The notes: generated from the letters alone by a model not told the origin. Positions 9,238 to 18,738 are shown, numbered from the stretch's first letter. The stretch is DNA of 34,326 bases from Bacteroidales bacterium (GCA_016342645.1 JAEINX010000037.1:1-34326), one strand, 5' to 3'. Numbers and translations: made by a program.

Positions 9238-11640
9238 TTAAGCAATTCCTCTTGTATCAATTCCTTCAATTTCAAGGTCGTTTAATTCAATATCATCTTC
9301 TTCATCAAATATTTCCAACAAAGGTTCTTTAAAAGATTTTGTTGTTATTCGTTTATCTAATGTTAACAGCAACGAAGGTAAAATAAATAAATTAGAAAAC
9401 AAGGCTATAAGTAAAGTAAATGCAACTAAATATCCCATTGCTTTGGTTCCTCCAAAAGATGAAAGCGTGAAAATTGCAAAACCAAAAAATAAAACCACCG
9501 AAGAATATATCATCGAATATCCGGTTTCTTTTAACGCCAAAATAACCGATTCTTTTATTTTCCAGTTATTTAATTTCAACTGTTGCCGATATCTCGAAAG
9601 GAAATGAATAGCATTATCAACCGAAATACCAAGTGCAACGCTAAAAATCAAAATCGTTGAGGGTTTTATTGAAATTGCAAAATATCCCATCATTCCGGCT
9701 GTCATCAGTTGTGGAATCAGGTTAGGAATTAATGAAATTCCCACCATTCGTATTGATGTAAATAAAAGTGCCATTAAAAGAGAAATAACAATCAAAGCAA
9801 GTAACAAGCTTGTCATAAGATTTTTAACGAGATAATTTGTTCCTTTTAAAAAAACAACACTCGTTCCGGTGATTTTTACTTCATATTTTTCAGGTGGAAA
9901 AATCGAATCAATTCGCGGCCGTAATTCATCCGTAATACGTTTTATGTCTTTCGTTCCAATATTTGCCATCTGAACGCTTATTCTTGTGGTTCTTAAGCTA
10001 GTATCAATAAAACTATTTAATATTGTTTTTTTACTTCCATCCATTTTCGGGACATACTTCATGATGAAGTTTTTTTCCTGATTATTTGGAAGATTATACA
10101 TTTTAGGATTTCCATTGAAAAATGCTTGTTTAGAAAATTTCACAACTTCGGCAATTGATAATGGCTTTGAAAGCTCAGGATATTCTGATAATATTTTCTG
10201 GAGTTTATCTATTTTCTTTATTGTCGATAATTTCAAAACACCCTTTCTTTTTTTTGTATCAATAGATATTTCAAGAGGCATCACTCCTTTAAAATTATCT
10301 TCAAAAAACAATAAATCAACATATAACGGATGATCATGAGGAATATCATCAACTATGTTTCCGGTGGTTTTCAGTTTTGTGATCCCAAAAACTCCAATAG
10401 CGATAACTATTAATGCCGAAACGAAAACTATATTTCGATGGTTTAAAACAATATAAACAATTTTATCTATTATTTTGCTTACCAAACTATTTTCCAAATG
10501 CTTTGTAAAACGTTTTTTTGGCGGTGGCATATAGCTGAAAAATATGGGAATTAAAAAAAGCGAAAGAAAATAAACAAAAATTATGTTTATTGAAGCTACT
10601 ATTCCAAATTCAACGAGAATTTTATTTCCGGTTACTATAAAAGCAGCAAAACCAACTGCTGTTGTTGCATTTGTCAAAAAATTGGCACTTCCAATTCTGT
10701 GAACAATTCTTGAAAGGGATTTAACTTTATTGCCATGGGCACGAAATTCGTTATGATATTTATTTAGTAAGAAAATGCAATTTTCAACCCCAATAACAAT
10801 TAATAATGGCGGGATTATGCCTGTTAAAATTGTGATTTTATAACCGAGAAGTGAAATCGTTCCAACTCCCCAAATTACACTTATTATTACAATAAGGATC
10901 GGAAAAATAACAGCTTTAAAAGATCGAAAGAAAATAAATAAAATAATTGCAGTAATTATCAAAGCCATGTAAACGAAAAACAAAAGCTCGTCTTCAACCA
11001 TTTTTGAAGTTATGGTTCTGATATATGGCAATCCGGAATAATGGACTTTAACTTTATGGTTCTTGCAAAACTTCTCGACTGTATTTTTTATGTCATAAAT
11101 TAATGCAACTCTGCTTTTTGTATTTAATCTTTCTTTATCCAGAGTAATTGCCATCAAAGTTACATTGGTTTTATTGTTGTAGAGCAAACCTTCGTAAAAT
11201 TGTAATGATTTTATTACTTTTTTTAAGCTATCTAATTCTTGCTGGCTTTGTGGAGATGAGGGAATAACGATATTAAAATCGAATTTTTTAAGGCTATCGT
11301 TTTTCACAAGGTGATATAATTTTGCAACCGAAAGTACTTCTTCTACTCCATCAATTTCTTTTAAAGTGTAGGTAAGATTATACCAATCATTGAATTTCTC
11401 AAGTTCGTAAAGGTTTTTATCTTGAATACCAACAAATAAAACACTTCCATCTTCACCGAATTTATTTTTAAATTCATCATAAATTAAACTTGTAGAATCT
11501 GTGGCAGGTAACATCTTTGCCATTGTATAAGATAACTCAACATGCATTGCCTGATAGGCCATGAAAATAGTTATTAAGCCAATTATTATTAAATTAACAA
11601 ATCTGTTCCTTAATATTATTCTAACTAAATATTTCCACAT
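9238..11640 (-). CDS. RND/MMPL-family inner-membrane exporter
   Basis: 800 residues in the two-fold RND layout: TM1, a periplasmic domain (about 30-210), five clustered TMs, a second TM start near 405, a second periplasmic domain (about 430-610), then five TMs. The paired charged TM motifs are IGVENCIFLLNKY and ISVDNAIHFLSRY, which in the MMPL/HpnN group take the place of the proton-relay acids. The C-terminal tail is strongly acidic (FDEEDDIELNDLEIEG). Family members move lipids, hopanoids or hydrophobic molecules using proton motive force, with no need for a membrane-fusion partner. No adaptor or outer-membrane gene is beside it. Substrate unknown. A TATCTTTG element lies 38 bases upstream of the ATG on the minus strand. 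Confidence 0.88.
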   Translation of the reverse strand: MWKYLVRIILRNRFVNLIIIGLITIFMAYQAMHVELSYTMAKMLPATDSTSLIYDEFKNKFGEDGSVLFVGIQDKNLYELEKFNDWYNLTYTLKEIDGVEEVLSVAKLYHLVKNDSLKKFDFNIVIPSSPQSQQELDSLKKVIKSLQFYEGLLYNNKTNVTLMAITLDKERLNTKSRVALIYDIKNTVEKFCKNHKVKVHYSGLPYIRTITSKMVEDELLFFVYMALIITAIILFIFFRSFKAVIFPILIVIISVIWGVGTISLLGYKITILTGIIPPLLIVIGVENCIFLLNKYHNEFRAHGNKVKSLSRIVHRIGSANFLTNATTAVGFAAFIVTGNKILVEFGIVASINIIFVYFLSLFLIPIFFSYMPPPKKRFTKHLENSLVSKIIDKIVYIVLNHRNIVFVSALIVIAIGVFGITKLKTTGNIVDDIPHDHPLYVDLLFFEDNFKGVMPLEISIDTKKRKGVLKLSTIKKIDKLQKILSEYPELSKPLSIAEVVKFSKQAFFNGNPKMYNLPNNQEKNFIMKYVPKMDGSKKTILNSFIDTSLRTTRISVQMANIGTKDIKRITDELRPRIDSIFPPEKYEVKITGTSVVFLKGTNYLVKNLMTSLLLALIVISLLMALLFTSIRMVGISLIPNLIPQLMTAGMMGYFAISIKPSTILIFSVALGISVDNAIHFLSRYRQQLKLNNWKIKESVILALKETGYSMIYSSVVLFFGFAIFTLSSFGGTKAMGYLVAFTLLIALFSNLFILPSLLLTLDKRITTKSFKEPLLEIFDEEDDIELNDLEIEGIDTRGIA

Positions 11641-11658
11641 TATTTAAAAATAAAATCA

Positions 11659-11666
11659 TATTTTTG
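11659..11666 (+). promoter_or_regulatory. Candidate -7 element for the TPR-like lipoprotein gene
   Basis: TATTTTTG on the plus strand. It overlaps the start region of the oppositely directed MMPL promoter candidate at 11679-11686, so the two could not easily be used at once. Confidence 0.3.
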
Positions 11667-11678
11667 ATTAAAAAAACA

Positions 11679-11686
11679 CAAAGATA
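11679..11686 (-). promoter_or_regulatory. Candidate -7 element for the MMPL gene
   Basis: The minus strand reads TATCTTTG, matching TAnnTTTG, with 38 bases to the ATG at 11640. No clear -33 TTG is visible. Confidence 0.35.
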
Positions 11687-11773
11687 ACATCATGTTAATA
11701 TTTGGAAAGGTTTTTGTTAAAAATAGTAAAAGAAAAAATAAGAATATCGCATTGTAAATTAAAACTAATTAGA

Positions 11774-13036
11774 ATGAATCAAAAAGTGGGTAATTCAATC
11801 AAATACTTTAATAAAAAAGAGAAAGATTTGAAAAAAAGAAGCATTTTTAGTAAAAGCAATAATCACAACTCTTTATTTATCCTTTTTTTACCAATAATAA
11901 TTTTTTTCTTGTTAATTGGATCATGCTCCTCCCCTGTTCATCTAATCCAAAAAGGTGATTCTTCGAAAGCAGTTGAGGTTCTTGTAAAGCGATTGCTCAG
12001 AAATCCAAACCATGAAAAAAGTATTCAATCTCTTACTCAAGCCTACCAAATTGCCAACCAAAAAGATGACGATAAAATTAAATCATTGAAAATTTCGGGA
12101 CAACCGGATATTTGGTATGATGTTTATTTACATTATTCCGATTTACAAAAACGACAACAACTCGTTCAAACTCTTTCACCTGAAATTCTTACCAAAATAG
12201 GATTTGAGCAAAAAACCTACGACAGCGATATTGTTCAAGCAAAACAAAAAGCTGCAACATATTTATATGCTCATGCTAAAATGTTGTTAGAGAAAAACGA
12301 ATTGGAAAGTGCAAGGCAAGCATATTCGGAACTGGAAAAAGTTAAAGATCTTTTTGCCGATTATAAAGACACTGATGCCTTGATGAGACAAGCAATAATA
12401 ATTGGAACGAATTATGTTTTATTCAAAGTTGAGAATAATACATATATGCCTTTTCCACCTCCACTTGATAATATTTTATCAAATATTAGTTTATCGGAAT
12501 TGGATAAGCGATTCGTCAATTACGATACACGAAGAGTTGTAGGACGAAACTATGATTATGTAATTCAGCTTGAGGTTCAGAACATTTCTGTTTCTCCCGA
12601 GCATGATGACAAAAATCATTTCACAGAATCAAAAAAAGTTCAGGATGGATGGGAATATGTTCGAGATAAAAGTGGAGAAGTAGTTAAAGATAGTACCGGA
12701 AAAGTTATTGAAGTGCCAAAATACAAAACTATTAGTTGCTATGTTACTGAAATACATCAATCAAAATCGGCAAATATTTCCGGTTATTTAAATTATATTA
12801 ATGAACATAATAATCAAATGATAAACAGTACTCCTGTTAGTGCAAAATCGGTTTTTCATCATGTTTCTGTAATTTGCAATGGGGATATGAGTGCATGCAG
12901 TGAGGAAACTCTTTCACTTGTCGGAAGCAACGTTGTTCCATTTCCTCCGAATATTGAAATGATTATGGACGCAGGCCGAAAACTTAAAGAGGTTGTAAAA
13001 AATACAATTTGGAGTGATAATTATTTGATTGAATAA
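11774..13036 (+). CDS. Putative lipoprotein with helical (TPR-like) repeats, function unknown
   Basis: Starting at the ATG at 11774 gives 420 residues; the frame also permits a TTG at 11702. A hydrophobic stretch ends in LLIGSC, a lipobox, putting the lipidated Cys about 50 residues from this ATG. That is unusually far for a signal peptidase II substrate, and no in-frame ATG lies closer. The next ~150 residues are helical with TPR-like pattern (SSKAVEVLVKRLLRNPNHEKSIQSL, ARQAYSELEKVKDL). The C-terminal half is beta-rich with a conserved-looking repeat of basic and polar residues. I do not recognise a named family. It is divergent from the MMPL exporter, which may hint at an envelope role, but that is weak. 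Confidence 0.7.
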   Translation: MNQKVGNSIKYFNKKEKDLKKRSIFSKSNNHNSLFILFLPIIIFFLLIGSCSSPVHLIQKGDSSKAVEVLVKRLLRNPNHEKSIQSLTQAYQIANQKDDDKIKSLKISGQPDIWYDVYLHYSDLQKRQQLVQTLSPEILTKIGFEQKTYDSDIVQAKQKAATYLYAHAKMLLEKNELESARQAYSELEKVKDLFADYKDTDALMRQAIIIGTNYVLFKVENNTYMPFPPPLDNILSNISLSELDKRFVNYDTRRVVGRNYDYVIQLEVQNISVSPEHDDKNHFTESKKVQDGWEYVRDKSGEVVKDSTGKVIEVPKYKTISCYVTEIHQSKSANISGYLNYINEHNNQMINSTPVSAKSVFHHVSVICNGDMSACSEETLSLVGSNVVPFPPNIEMIMDAGRKLKEVVKNTIWSDNYLIE

Positions 13037-13161
13037 GGTTGGGAATTAAGGGATTAACAATTATATCTTTGATGAATTAGTGATTTTTTTGTTATTCAGT
13101 GGTTATTTAATTGTCATTAGATAGGTTTTGACAGAAACTCAACAAAATTCCATACAATTAC

Positions 13162-13190
13162 TTTTGATTATTAAAAATCCATTACTTTTG
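13162..13190 (+). promoter_or_regulatory. Candidate promoter for the 2-hydroxyacid dehydrogenase gene
   Basis: TTTTG at 13162-13166 and TACTTTTG at 13183-13190, with 16 bases between TTG and TA. The ten bases ATTACTTTTG occur twice, 24 bases apart (13157 and 13181). The -7 element lies 20 bases before the ATG. Confidence 0.4.
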
Positions 13191-13210
13191 CTTTCGATTT
13201 AAGAAATAAT

Positions 13211-14167
13211 ATGCTGGAGAAAAACAGAAAAGTTTTAATTATTGATACTAATCACGAAATTCTTATTCGGGAACTCACAAAAAACGGCTTTCAATGTGAT
13301 TACTTTGAGGGTTTTACCCGAAATGATTATCATTCAATTATTGGCAACTATTTTGGGGTTATCATAAGAAGTAAAATTAAATTTGATAAAGAAATTCTCG
13401 AAAAAGCAAAAAATCTGAAATTTATTGGAAGAGTTGGCGCTGGAATGGAAAATATTGATGTTGATTTAGCAAAAAGCTTAGGAATTACTTGTTTTAATGC
13501 CCCCGAAGGAAATAGAGATGCTGTTGGCGAACACACTCTTGGCATGCTTTTGATGTTGATGAACAAACTTTTAAAGGCCAATCGTGAGGTTAGAAACGGA
13601 ATCTGGCTTCGAGAAGAAAACAGAGGGCTTGAAATAAAAGGCAAAACAATTGGGATTATCGGTTATGGAAACATGGGTAGTGCTTTTTCTCAGCGTTTAT
13701 CAGGTTTTGAAGCCAATGTTATTGCATATGATAAATATAAAAGCGGATATTCAGATGAGTTTGTAAAAGAAACCAATATGGAAGAAATTTATTCTGAATC
13801 TGATATTTTAAGTATGCATGTACCTTTAACTGATGAAACAAGGTTTTTGCTAAATAATGAGTATTTTAATAATTTCAAAAAAAACATATTTGTAATAAAT
13901 ACTTCTCGCGGAAATATTTTAAAAACCGATGACTTGGTTAATAACCTTAAAACCGGTAAAATTTTAGGGGCTGCATTAGATGTTTTGGAATATGAAAAGC
14001 TTTCGTTTGAAAATATTGATACAGAGAAATTACCCGAATCTTTCAAATATCTCATTGCATCCGATAAAGTTGTTTTAAGCCCACACATTGCCGGCTGGAC
14101 CATAGAATCGAAATACAAATTGGCAAAAGTAATGGCAGAAAAAATAATTAATAAATTTGGAGTATAA
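13211..14167 (+). CDS. D-2-hydroxyacid dehydrogenase (phosphoglycerate dehydrogenase-like)
   Basis: 318 residues, NAD-dependent D-isomer-specific 2-hydroxyacid dehydrogenase. The Rossmann motif is GYGNMG at 151-156, with Asp174 after the second strand, which suggests NAD over NADP. Catalytic residues are visible: Arg233 in NTSRG, Glu262 in ALDVLEYEK and His292 in SPHIAGWT. The substrate loop GRVGAGMENID (73-83) is like that of 3-phosphoglycerate dehydrogenase, the first step of serine synthesis. There is no ACT or regulatory domain, so it is the short SerA-type form. No serC is adjacent, unlike many Bacteroidota serC-serA pairs, so the serine assignment is likely but not certain. The PFK gene follows after 88 bases on the same strand. 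Confidence 0.87.
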   Translation: MLEKNRKVLIIDTNHEILIRELTKNGFQCDYFEGFTRNDYHSIIGNYFGVIIRSKIKFDKEILEKAKNLKFIGRVGAGMENIDVDLAKSLGITCFNAPEGNRDAVGEHTLGMLLMLMNKLLKANREVRNGIWLREENRGLEIKGKTIGIIGYGNMGSAFSQRLSGFEANVIAYDKYKSGYSDEFVKETNMEEIYSESDILSMHVPLTDETRFLLNNEYFNNFKKNIFVINTSRGNILKTDDLVNNLKTGKILGAALDVLEYEKLSFENIDTEKLPESFKYLIASDKVVLSPHIAGWTIESKYKLAKVMAEKIINKFGV

Positions 14168-14255
14168 TGAATTGATATTAGAGATTTTATTTTCAGCCGA
14201 GTTTCTAATTTCCAATTCTTGAGAAATAAAAAATATTAAAACAAAAAATAAACAC

Positions 14256-15488
14256 ATGAAACAAAAATCAAAAATATTTAAAGGTAAAACCCTTGCTATT
14301 CTTTCAGGCGGTGGCGATACTCCTGCAATTAATTCAAGTATAGAATCAATTAAAAACAGAGCCTCATTACTTGGTTTTAAGGTTTATGGAATCCGTCAGG
14401 GATGGAAAGGCCTTCTCGGCAATGGCGACATTGTTGATTTGTCCAATCAGGCTTACAACGGATGGTACGGGGGAACAGCTTTACGTTCAAGCCGAACAAA
14501 CCCTTTTCCATCAAAGAAGAATCCTGAAAACAGAGTGCCTCAGATTTTACAAAATCTTAAACGTTATAAAATTGATGTTTTAGTTACAATCGGTGGTGAT
14601 GATACTAACGGTGCAGCAAAACGTCTTTATGAAACTGAAGGAATTCCGGTAATAGGTTTTCCAAAAACAATAGATAATGATCTCAGGACAAGAACAATGC
14701 ATTACTATAAAGGCAAGGAAATTGAAGCTGTGCTTTGTCCGGGGTTTCCTTCAGCTGCACGAGCGATAACCGAATTTACGGCAAATATTAAAACTACTGC
14801 TGAGTCGCATTCAAGAATAATTGTCCTTGAGGTTATGGGACGTAATGCCGGATGGCTCACCGGAACTGCAATATTCGGAAGTGCTGATATGGCTTTAGTT
14901 CCTGAGTTTGAAATAACCAAAGAAAGAAAGGACTTCTTCCTGGAAACAGTGAAAGAAGCATACATGGATTCAAAAAAGAAAACTTTAATAATTCCTGTTT
15001 CTGAAGGAGTAAGATGGTATGACGATATAAGTGGAAAAGTTGATGTAGTTTATGCAAGTTCCGAAGTTGATGAATACGGCCATCCAAGATTTGGAGGGAT
15101 TAGCGGTGTTATTGCATCTGAAATTTCAAATAAACTTGGTATTGAAGCCAGAGCACAAATAACAGGTTATTATGCTAGAGCCGGTACGTGCAGAAAATAC
15201 GACAGACGGCTAACTGAAACACTTGCTGATAAAGTAGTTGATTTGTTGCTAAGAGAAGATTATGGGCAAATGCCTGTTATGAAGAAAATTGTTTCTTTCC
15301 CTGAACTTGAGGAATATAATACAACAAGTATTGACATGGGAGATATTGGAAATCGTCCATTACCTGATGTTTATTACGATGTTGAAAAATTTCGATTCAC
15401 GGATGCCTACATAGATTTCTTATCAAAAATTTTAAAACGCCAGCGATATGAAGATTTTGAATATGATTTTCCGGTGGTGATTCCATAG
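14256..15488 (+). CDS. 6-phosphofructokinase, probably pyrophosphate-dependent
   Basis: 410 residues, longer than the ~320 of bacterial ATP-PfkA. It catalyses phosphorylation of fructose-6-phosphate in glycolysis. The phosphate-binding N-terminus is SGGGDTPAIN (17-26). The donor-specificity sites read GGDDT (113-117) and PKTIDND (136-142). The second Asp of GGDD (where ATP enzymes have Gly) and Lys of PKTIDND (ATP enzymes have Gly) are the known marks of PPi-dependent PFKs. The catalytic TIDND Asp and the MGRNAGWLT segment are present. With PPi as donor the reaction is reversible and saves ATP. Start ATG chosen because the glycine-rich loop follows at the normal distance. Biochemical type is inferred from these two residues. 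Confidence 0.93.
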   Translation: MKQKSKIFKGKTLAILSGGGDTPAINSSIESIKNRASLLGFKVYGIRQGWKGLLGNGDIVDLSNQAYNGWYGGTALRSSRTNPFPSKKNPENRVPQILQNLKRYKIDVLVTIGGDDTNGAAKRLYETEGIPVIGFPKTIDNDLRTRTMHYYKGKEIEAVLCPGFPSAARAITEFTANIKTTAESHSRIIVLEVMGRNAGWLTGTAIFGSADMALVPEFEITKERKDFFLETVKEAYMDSKKKTLIIPVSEGVRWYDDISGKVDVVYASSEVDEYGHPRFGGISGVIASEISNKLGIEARAQITGYYARAGTCRKYDRRLTETLADKVVDLLLREDYGQMPVMKKIVSFPELEEYNTTSIDMGDIGNRPLPDVYYDVEKFRFTDAYIDFLSKILKRQRYEDFEYDFPVVIP

Positions 15489-15928
15489 ACTTAATAATAA
15501 TATGAAAAAAAATATTGATTCAAAGCATTTCTACCTGCTTTTTCATCCGGGCTTTATACGCGTTGATATTAATATTATTTTTTACATCTGATTATTTTCA
15601 GAAAGGGAAAACAGGGGTTTAGCTCCTAAAGATCATTGTATCACTCATTCAAATCAGTCTGGTCTGTTAAAACCGGAGTAAAATAAGTGTCATTTATTGA
15701 TACTTTAAAAAAAATCCAGATTTAATCAAATTGTTTCAATAACTCATAAAATATATGCCATATTTTATGAGCCATGTATTATAATATTTTTGACATAAAA
15801 AATCTCAAAGTTTTTGAAATTCTTATAGGTTCAAGAGGAATTTCCAGTAGTAATTCCATAGAAAATTAAAATCCATTGTTTGTTTTTCTAATAATTTATT
15901 AGATCAAACTCTGAATCAAGGAAAATAC
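15489..15928. other. Intergenic stretch without a recognisable gene
   Basis: About 440 bases between the convergent PFK and S9 peptidase genes. I see no convincing gene on either strand. It contains a 12-pair AT-rich hairpin at 15743-15771 and a weaker 6-pair one near 15838-15858. The rest is unstructured AT-rich sequence. Confidence 0.5.
15743..15771. terminator. Perfect 12-pair hairpin, possible bidirectional terminator
   Basis: CTCATAAAATAT (15743-15754) and ATATTTTATGAG (15760-15771) are exact reverse complements around the loop ATGCC. It lies between two convergent genes. No long U tract follows on either strand, so termination is uncertain. Confidence 0.35.
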
Positions 15929-18190
15929 TTATTTAACAAGTTCATATCCTTTATTTTTCCCTTTTTCAATCGCCGGAATTCCCTTTTCCATCCAAACAGG
16001 TATGGGAGCATTTTTTAAATAATGGTTGAAAAATTGCAACATTCTGATACTTAAATCTTCACAATCGGCTCTACGCGAAAGATTATGTGGAGCACCATTA
16101 TATGTAAGCATCCAAGCCGGTTTGTTCAACCTGCGAAGAGCAACAAATAATTCAATGCCCTGATACCATGGGACTGCACCATCATTGTCGTTATGCATTA
16201 TCAATAAAGGTGTTTCTATTCTATCGGCATAAAAAACCGGTGAATTTTCAATATAAAGATTTGTTTTATCCCAAAGGGTTCCCCCGATTCGGCTCTGGCT
16301 TTCTTCATATTGAAACATCCGACTCATGCCCGAACCCCATCTGATTCCCCCATAAGCACTTGTCATATTGCTGACCGGAGCACCGGCCATCGCAGCTTTG
16401 TAGAAATTTGTTTGGGTCACTAAATATGCAACCTGATATCCGCCCCAACTTTGTCCTTGCAAACCAATGTTTTCTTTGTCAATATAATTTCTCTCACAGA
16501 GCTTCATCACACCGCTATGAATTGCATTGTAAGCACTTTTACCAGGTAGTCCGGTTTTATAAATAATATCAGGTACAAAAATAATATAACCATTGCTTGT
16601 ATATAAAGGAAAATTGATTACAGACCTGCTTGGTTTGGGTACTAAATGTCTGTTAAACATATCGGAAGAACGTTCATAAAAATAGGTTATCATAGGATAT
16701 TTTTTTGTCGAATCAAAATTTTCGGGTTTATACAAAATACCGCATAATTGATTCCCATTAAAGCTTGTCCATTCAAGTAATTCATTGGTACCCCACAAAT
16801 ACTTTTCTTGTTGAGGATTTGTGGTGCTAATTTTTTTTGCATCGCCAAAATTCAAGTTACTTACCCAAAGTTCAGGATATTCAATAAAAGTGGATTTATT
16901 CCAAATTATTTTATCTGAATTTTCCGCTTTTTGAGGTGTATTAAAATTGTAGTCTTCAAAAATTAATAGCTGTGGATTTTCTTTTGAATTGAAATTGATC
17001 CTAAAAAAACCACTTTGCTTAGTGATTTCATTAAATGCCGAAAGCAGAACATTATCTTCATCAACAAAAAGTGCTTCTTTATCAAGTTTAACAATTCTAA
17101 ATCTGATATTATTCTCACGGCCATATCCTTTGGTAAGATTTTCGGCTTTCTTTTTTCCCGATGGATCAATTTTCCAAATATCGAATCTATCATTAATAAA
17201 AATATAATTGTCGTTTTTTGTCCACCCTCCGGTTCCATACGATCCGGGTAGGAAGGGCATATCATGTTTTTCATTATAAAAATTAACATTCATGTTTTTT
17301 GTTAAGCAAACAATTTCTTTTTCCTTAATTGAATAGGCTTTCCATGAACTGTCAACTGATTCATACCAAACAATATATTTCTCATCGGGCGAAAGAAATA
17401 CACTTGATTGCTTTGCTTTTAAAATTTGCTGCTTTTCTCCGGTTTTTTGATTTATTAAATAAATATCCTTTTTATGAGAACTTTCCCATGATTGGTTTTT
17501 CCAATAGGGTTTATCATCTATACCTAAGGCACGTTTACCTTCGTTTTTTTTATTTATGATAATATTTCTGATGAGAGTGTCACCTAATTGCGTCATTAAA
17601 CCGGTTTTTGGGAAATAAACTGCCGTAAAAGAAATCTTTTTTTCTTTTTCTAATTTTTTTAATTGATTTGGCTGAAGCAATTTATCTTTCCAATTCCATA
17701 TATCGACACTGCATTTTTCATCATCAGTTAAAGTGTCTTTTGGTTCGGGAAAAGGTTTGGGAGCTGATGCAAAGTAAAGTCTTAGGCCATTATCGGAGAA
17801 AAATATTTCTTTGTTAGGGCTGATGCTATAATTTTCAGGCATTGCAGCATTCAAACTATCAACAACAACTCTTGCATAATCTGAATCATTATCACAATAA
17901 AACAGTGAGTATATTTTGTTTTTACATGTATCTTCCGAATATAAAAAACCTGTTTGTTTGCCCTCGTCATCAATGACAATATTTTTTGAGATTCCGTTAC
18001 GTGATAATAAAGTTTTAAAGCTTTTTTTCTCTGAATTAAATAAAACAACTTTTGTCGAATCAATGGAATCATTCGTTGAAGAGATTAATCCAATAAGTTT
18101 TCCATTTTTAGAAATAAAATAATCTTCAACATTTTCAAAAGAATATTTTTCGTTTAAAACCGGATTTATAATTATTAGATCACCCTTTTT
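15929..18190 (-). CDS. S9 family prolyl oligopeptidase-like peptidase, C-terminal part (frameshifted gene)
   Basis: This frame holds the larger part of an S9 (prolyl oligopeptidase/dipeptidyl aminopeptidase) protein. Serine nucleophile in GQSWGGYQ (about 16440-16460), Asp in HNDNDGAVPW (about 16166-16200), His in GAPHNLSRR (about 16075-16098): a complete alpha/beta-hydrolase triad. Upstream is a long beta-propeller-like region (FLSPDEKYIVWYE, YIFINDRFDIWKIDPSG). The first ATG in this frame is at 17854, but the frame stays open with good coding sequence up to 18235. It continues a reading that ends at 18175 in the neighbouring frame. I therefore read 15929-18738 as one gene with a -1 shift, most simply one A missing from the six-A run at 18186-18191. 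If the shift is real the protein is split; if it is a sequence error the peptidase is intact, about 936 residues. Confidence 0.85.
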   Translation of the reverse strand, partial: KKGDLIIINPVLNEKYSFENVEDYFISKNGKLIGLISSTNDSIDSTKVVLFNSEKKSFKTLLSRNGISKNIVIDDEGKQTGFLYSEDTCKNKIYSLFYCDNDSDYARVVVDSLNAAMPENYSISPNKEIFFSDNGLRLYFASAPKPFPEPKDTLTDDEKCSVDIWNWKDKLLQPNQLKKLEKEKKISFTAVYFPKTGLMTQLGDTLIRNIIINKKNEGKRALGIDDKPYWKNQSWESSHKKDIYLINQKTGEKQQILKAKQSSVFLSPDEKYIVWYESVDSSWKAYSIKEKEIVCLTKNMNVNFYNEKHDMPFLPGSYGTGGWTKNDNYIFINDRFDIWKIDPSGKKKAENLTKGYGRENNIRFRIVKLDKEALFVDEDNVLLSAFNEITKQSGFFRINFNSKENPQLLIFEDYNFNTPQKAENSDKIIWNKSTFIEYPELWVSNLNFGDAKKISTTNPQQEKYLWGTNELLEWTSFNGNQLCGILYKPENFDSTKKYPMITYFYERSSDMFNRHLVPKPSRSVINFPLYTSNGYIIFVPDIIYKTGLPGKSAYNAIHSGVMKLCERNYIDKENIGLQGQSWGGYQVAYLVTQTNFYKAAMAGAPVSNMTSAYGGIRWGSGMSRMFQYEESQSRIGGTLWDKTNLYIENSPVFYADRIETPLLIMHNDNDGAVPWYQGIELFVALRRLNKPAWMLTYNGAPHNLSRRADCEDLSIRMLQFFNHYLKNAPIPVWMEKGIPAIEKGKNKGYELVK

Positions 18191-18738
18191 TCTTTCTCTT
18201 TTTTTGATTTCTTTGATTTCTTTCCGGTAAGTGTATCATTTGGAATACTATCATTTTTCTCTTTCTTTTTTTCAAGTAAAAAAGCCATCCAATCAGAGTT
18301 TTTCTTGGGAAGTTTATAAGAAATTAGATTCTCATACTTCATAATTGTATCGCTACCAAAAACCATAATTCCAATCGAATCTTTTGGCATTTTATCTTTT
18401 TTAACTTTATCAAGCTTAGCCTTTCGGGTAGTTAAAAACTGAGGTTTAATTTTAAATGCAATAAATGTTGAATTTGGGGAAATTTTTGCATCATAAGCTC
18501 TTGATATAGAATCAAATTTAGAAGAATTAAGGCTATAAATATATAAATTGCCATCGCCTTTTTGTGGATTAATTTCGTAAGAAATCCATTCAGCATTATT
18601 TGAAATTTCAGCATTTGTTAAATCTTTCCAAGTGTCATAAACCGAGTGGTCTAAAGGAATTTTCTCAATTGTTTGGCTAAAAATCATAAAGTGGGAGAAA
18701 AAGCTGAAAAGGATGATGATAAATATATTTTTTTTCAT
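18175..18738 (-). CDS. S9 family peptidase, N-terminal part (frameshifted gene)
   Basis: 187 residues starting with a signal peptide (MKKNIFIIILFSFF to about residue 22) and the start of a beta-propeller (DTWKDLTNAEISNNAEWISYEINPQKGDGNLYIYSL) typical of secreted Bacteroidota S9 peptidases. Residues 155-185 are very Lys/Glu/Ser-rich (KKSKKSKKEKEK), and the frame ends just after at TAA 18175-18177. Alone this piece has no catalytic residues. The sequence continues in the next frame from 18190 downward, see the preceding entry. The gene is divergent from the secreted protein at 18969, and the 230 bases between them show no gene. Confidence 0.82.
   Translation of the reverse strand: MKKNIFIIILFSFFSHFMIFSQTIEKIPLDHSVYDTWKDLTNAEISNNAEWISYEINPQKGDGNLYIYSLNSSKFDSISRAYDAKISPNSTFIAFKIKPQFLTTRKAKLDKVKKDKMPKDSIGIMVFGSDTIMKYENLISYKLPKKNSDWMAFLLEKKKEKNDSIPNDTLTGKKSKKSKKEKEKRVI

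Noticed and set aside
15502..15591. Short reading frame of 29 codons after the PFK gene
   Set aside because: No recognisable sequence, signal or promoter; chance is enough in AT-rich DNA.
18178..18200. Programmed -1 frameshift in the S9 peptidase gene
   Set aside because: The zero frame reads GAA AAA AGG, so the A run is not in X XXY YYZ phase; the A-site tRNA for AGG would not re-pair on AAG. A homopolymer deletion or sequencing error is simpler.
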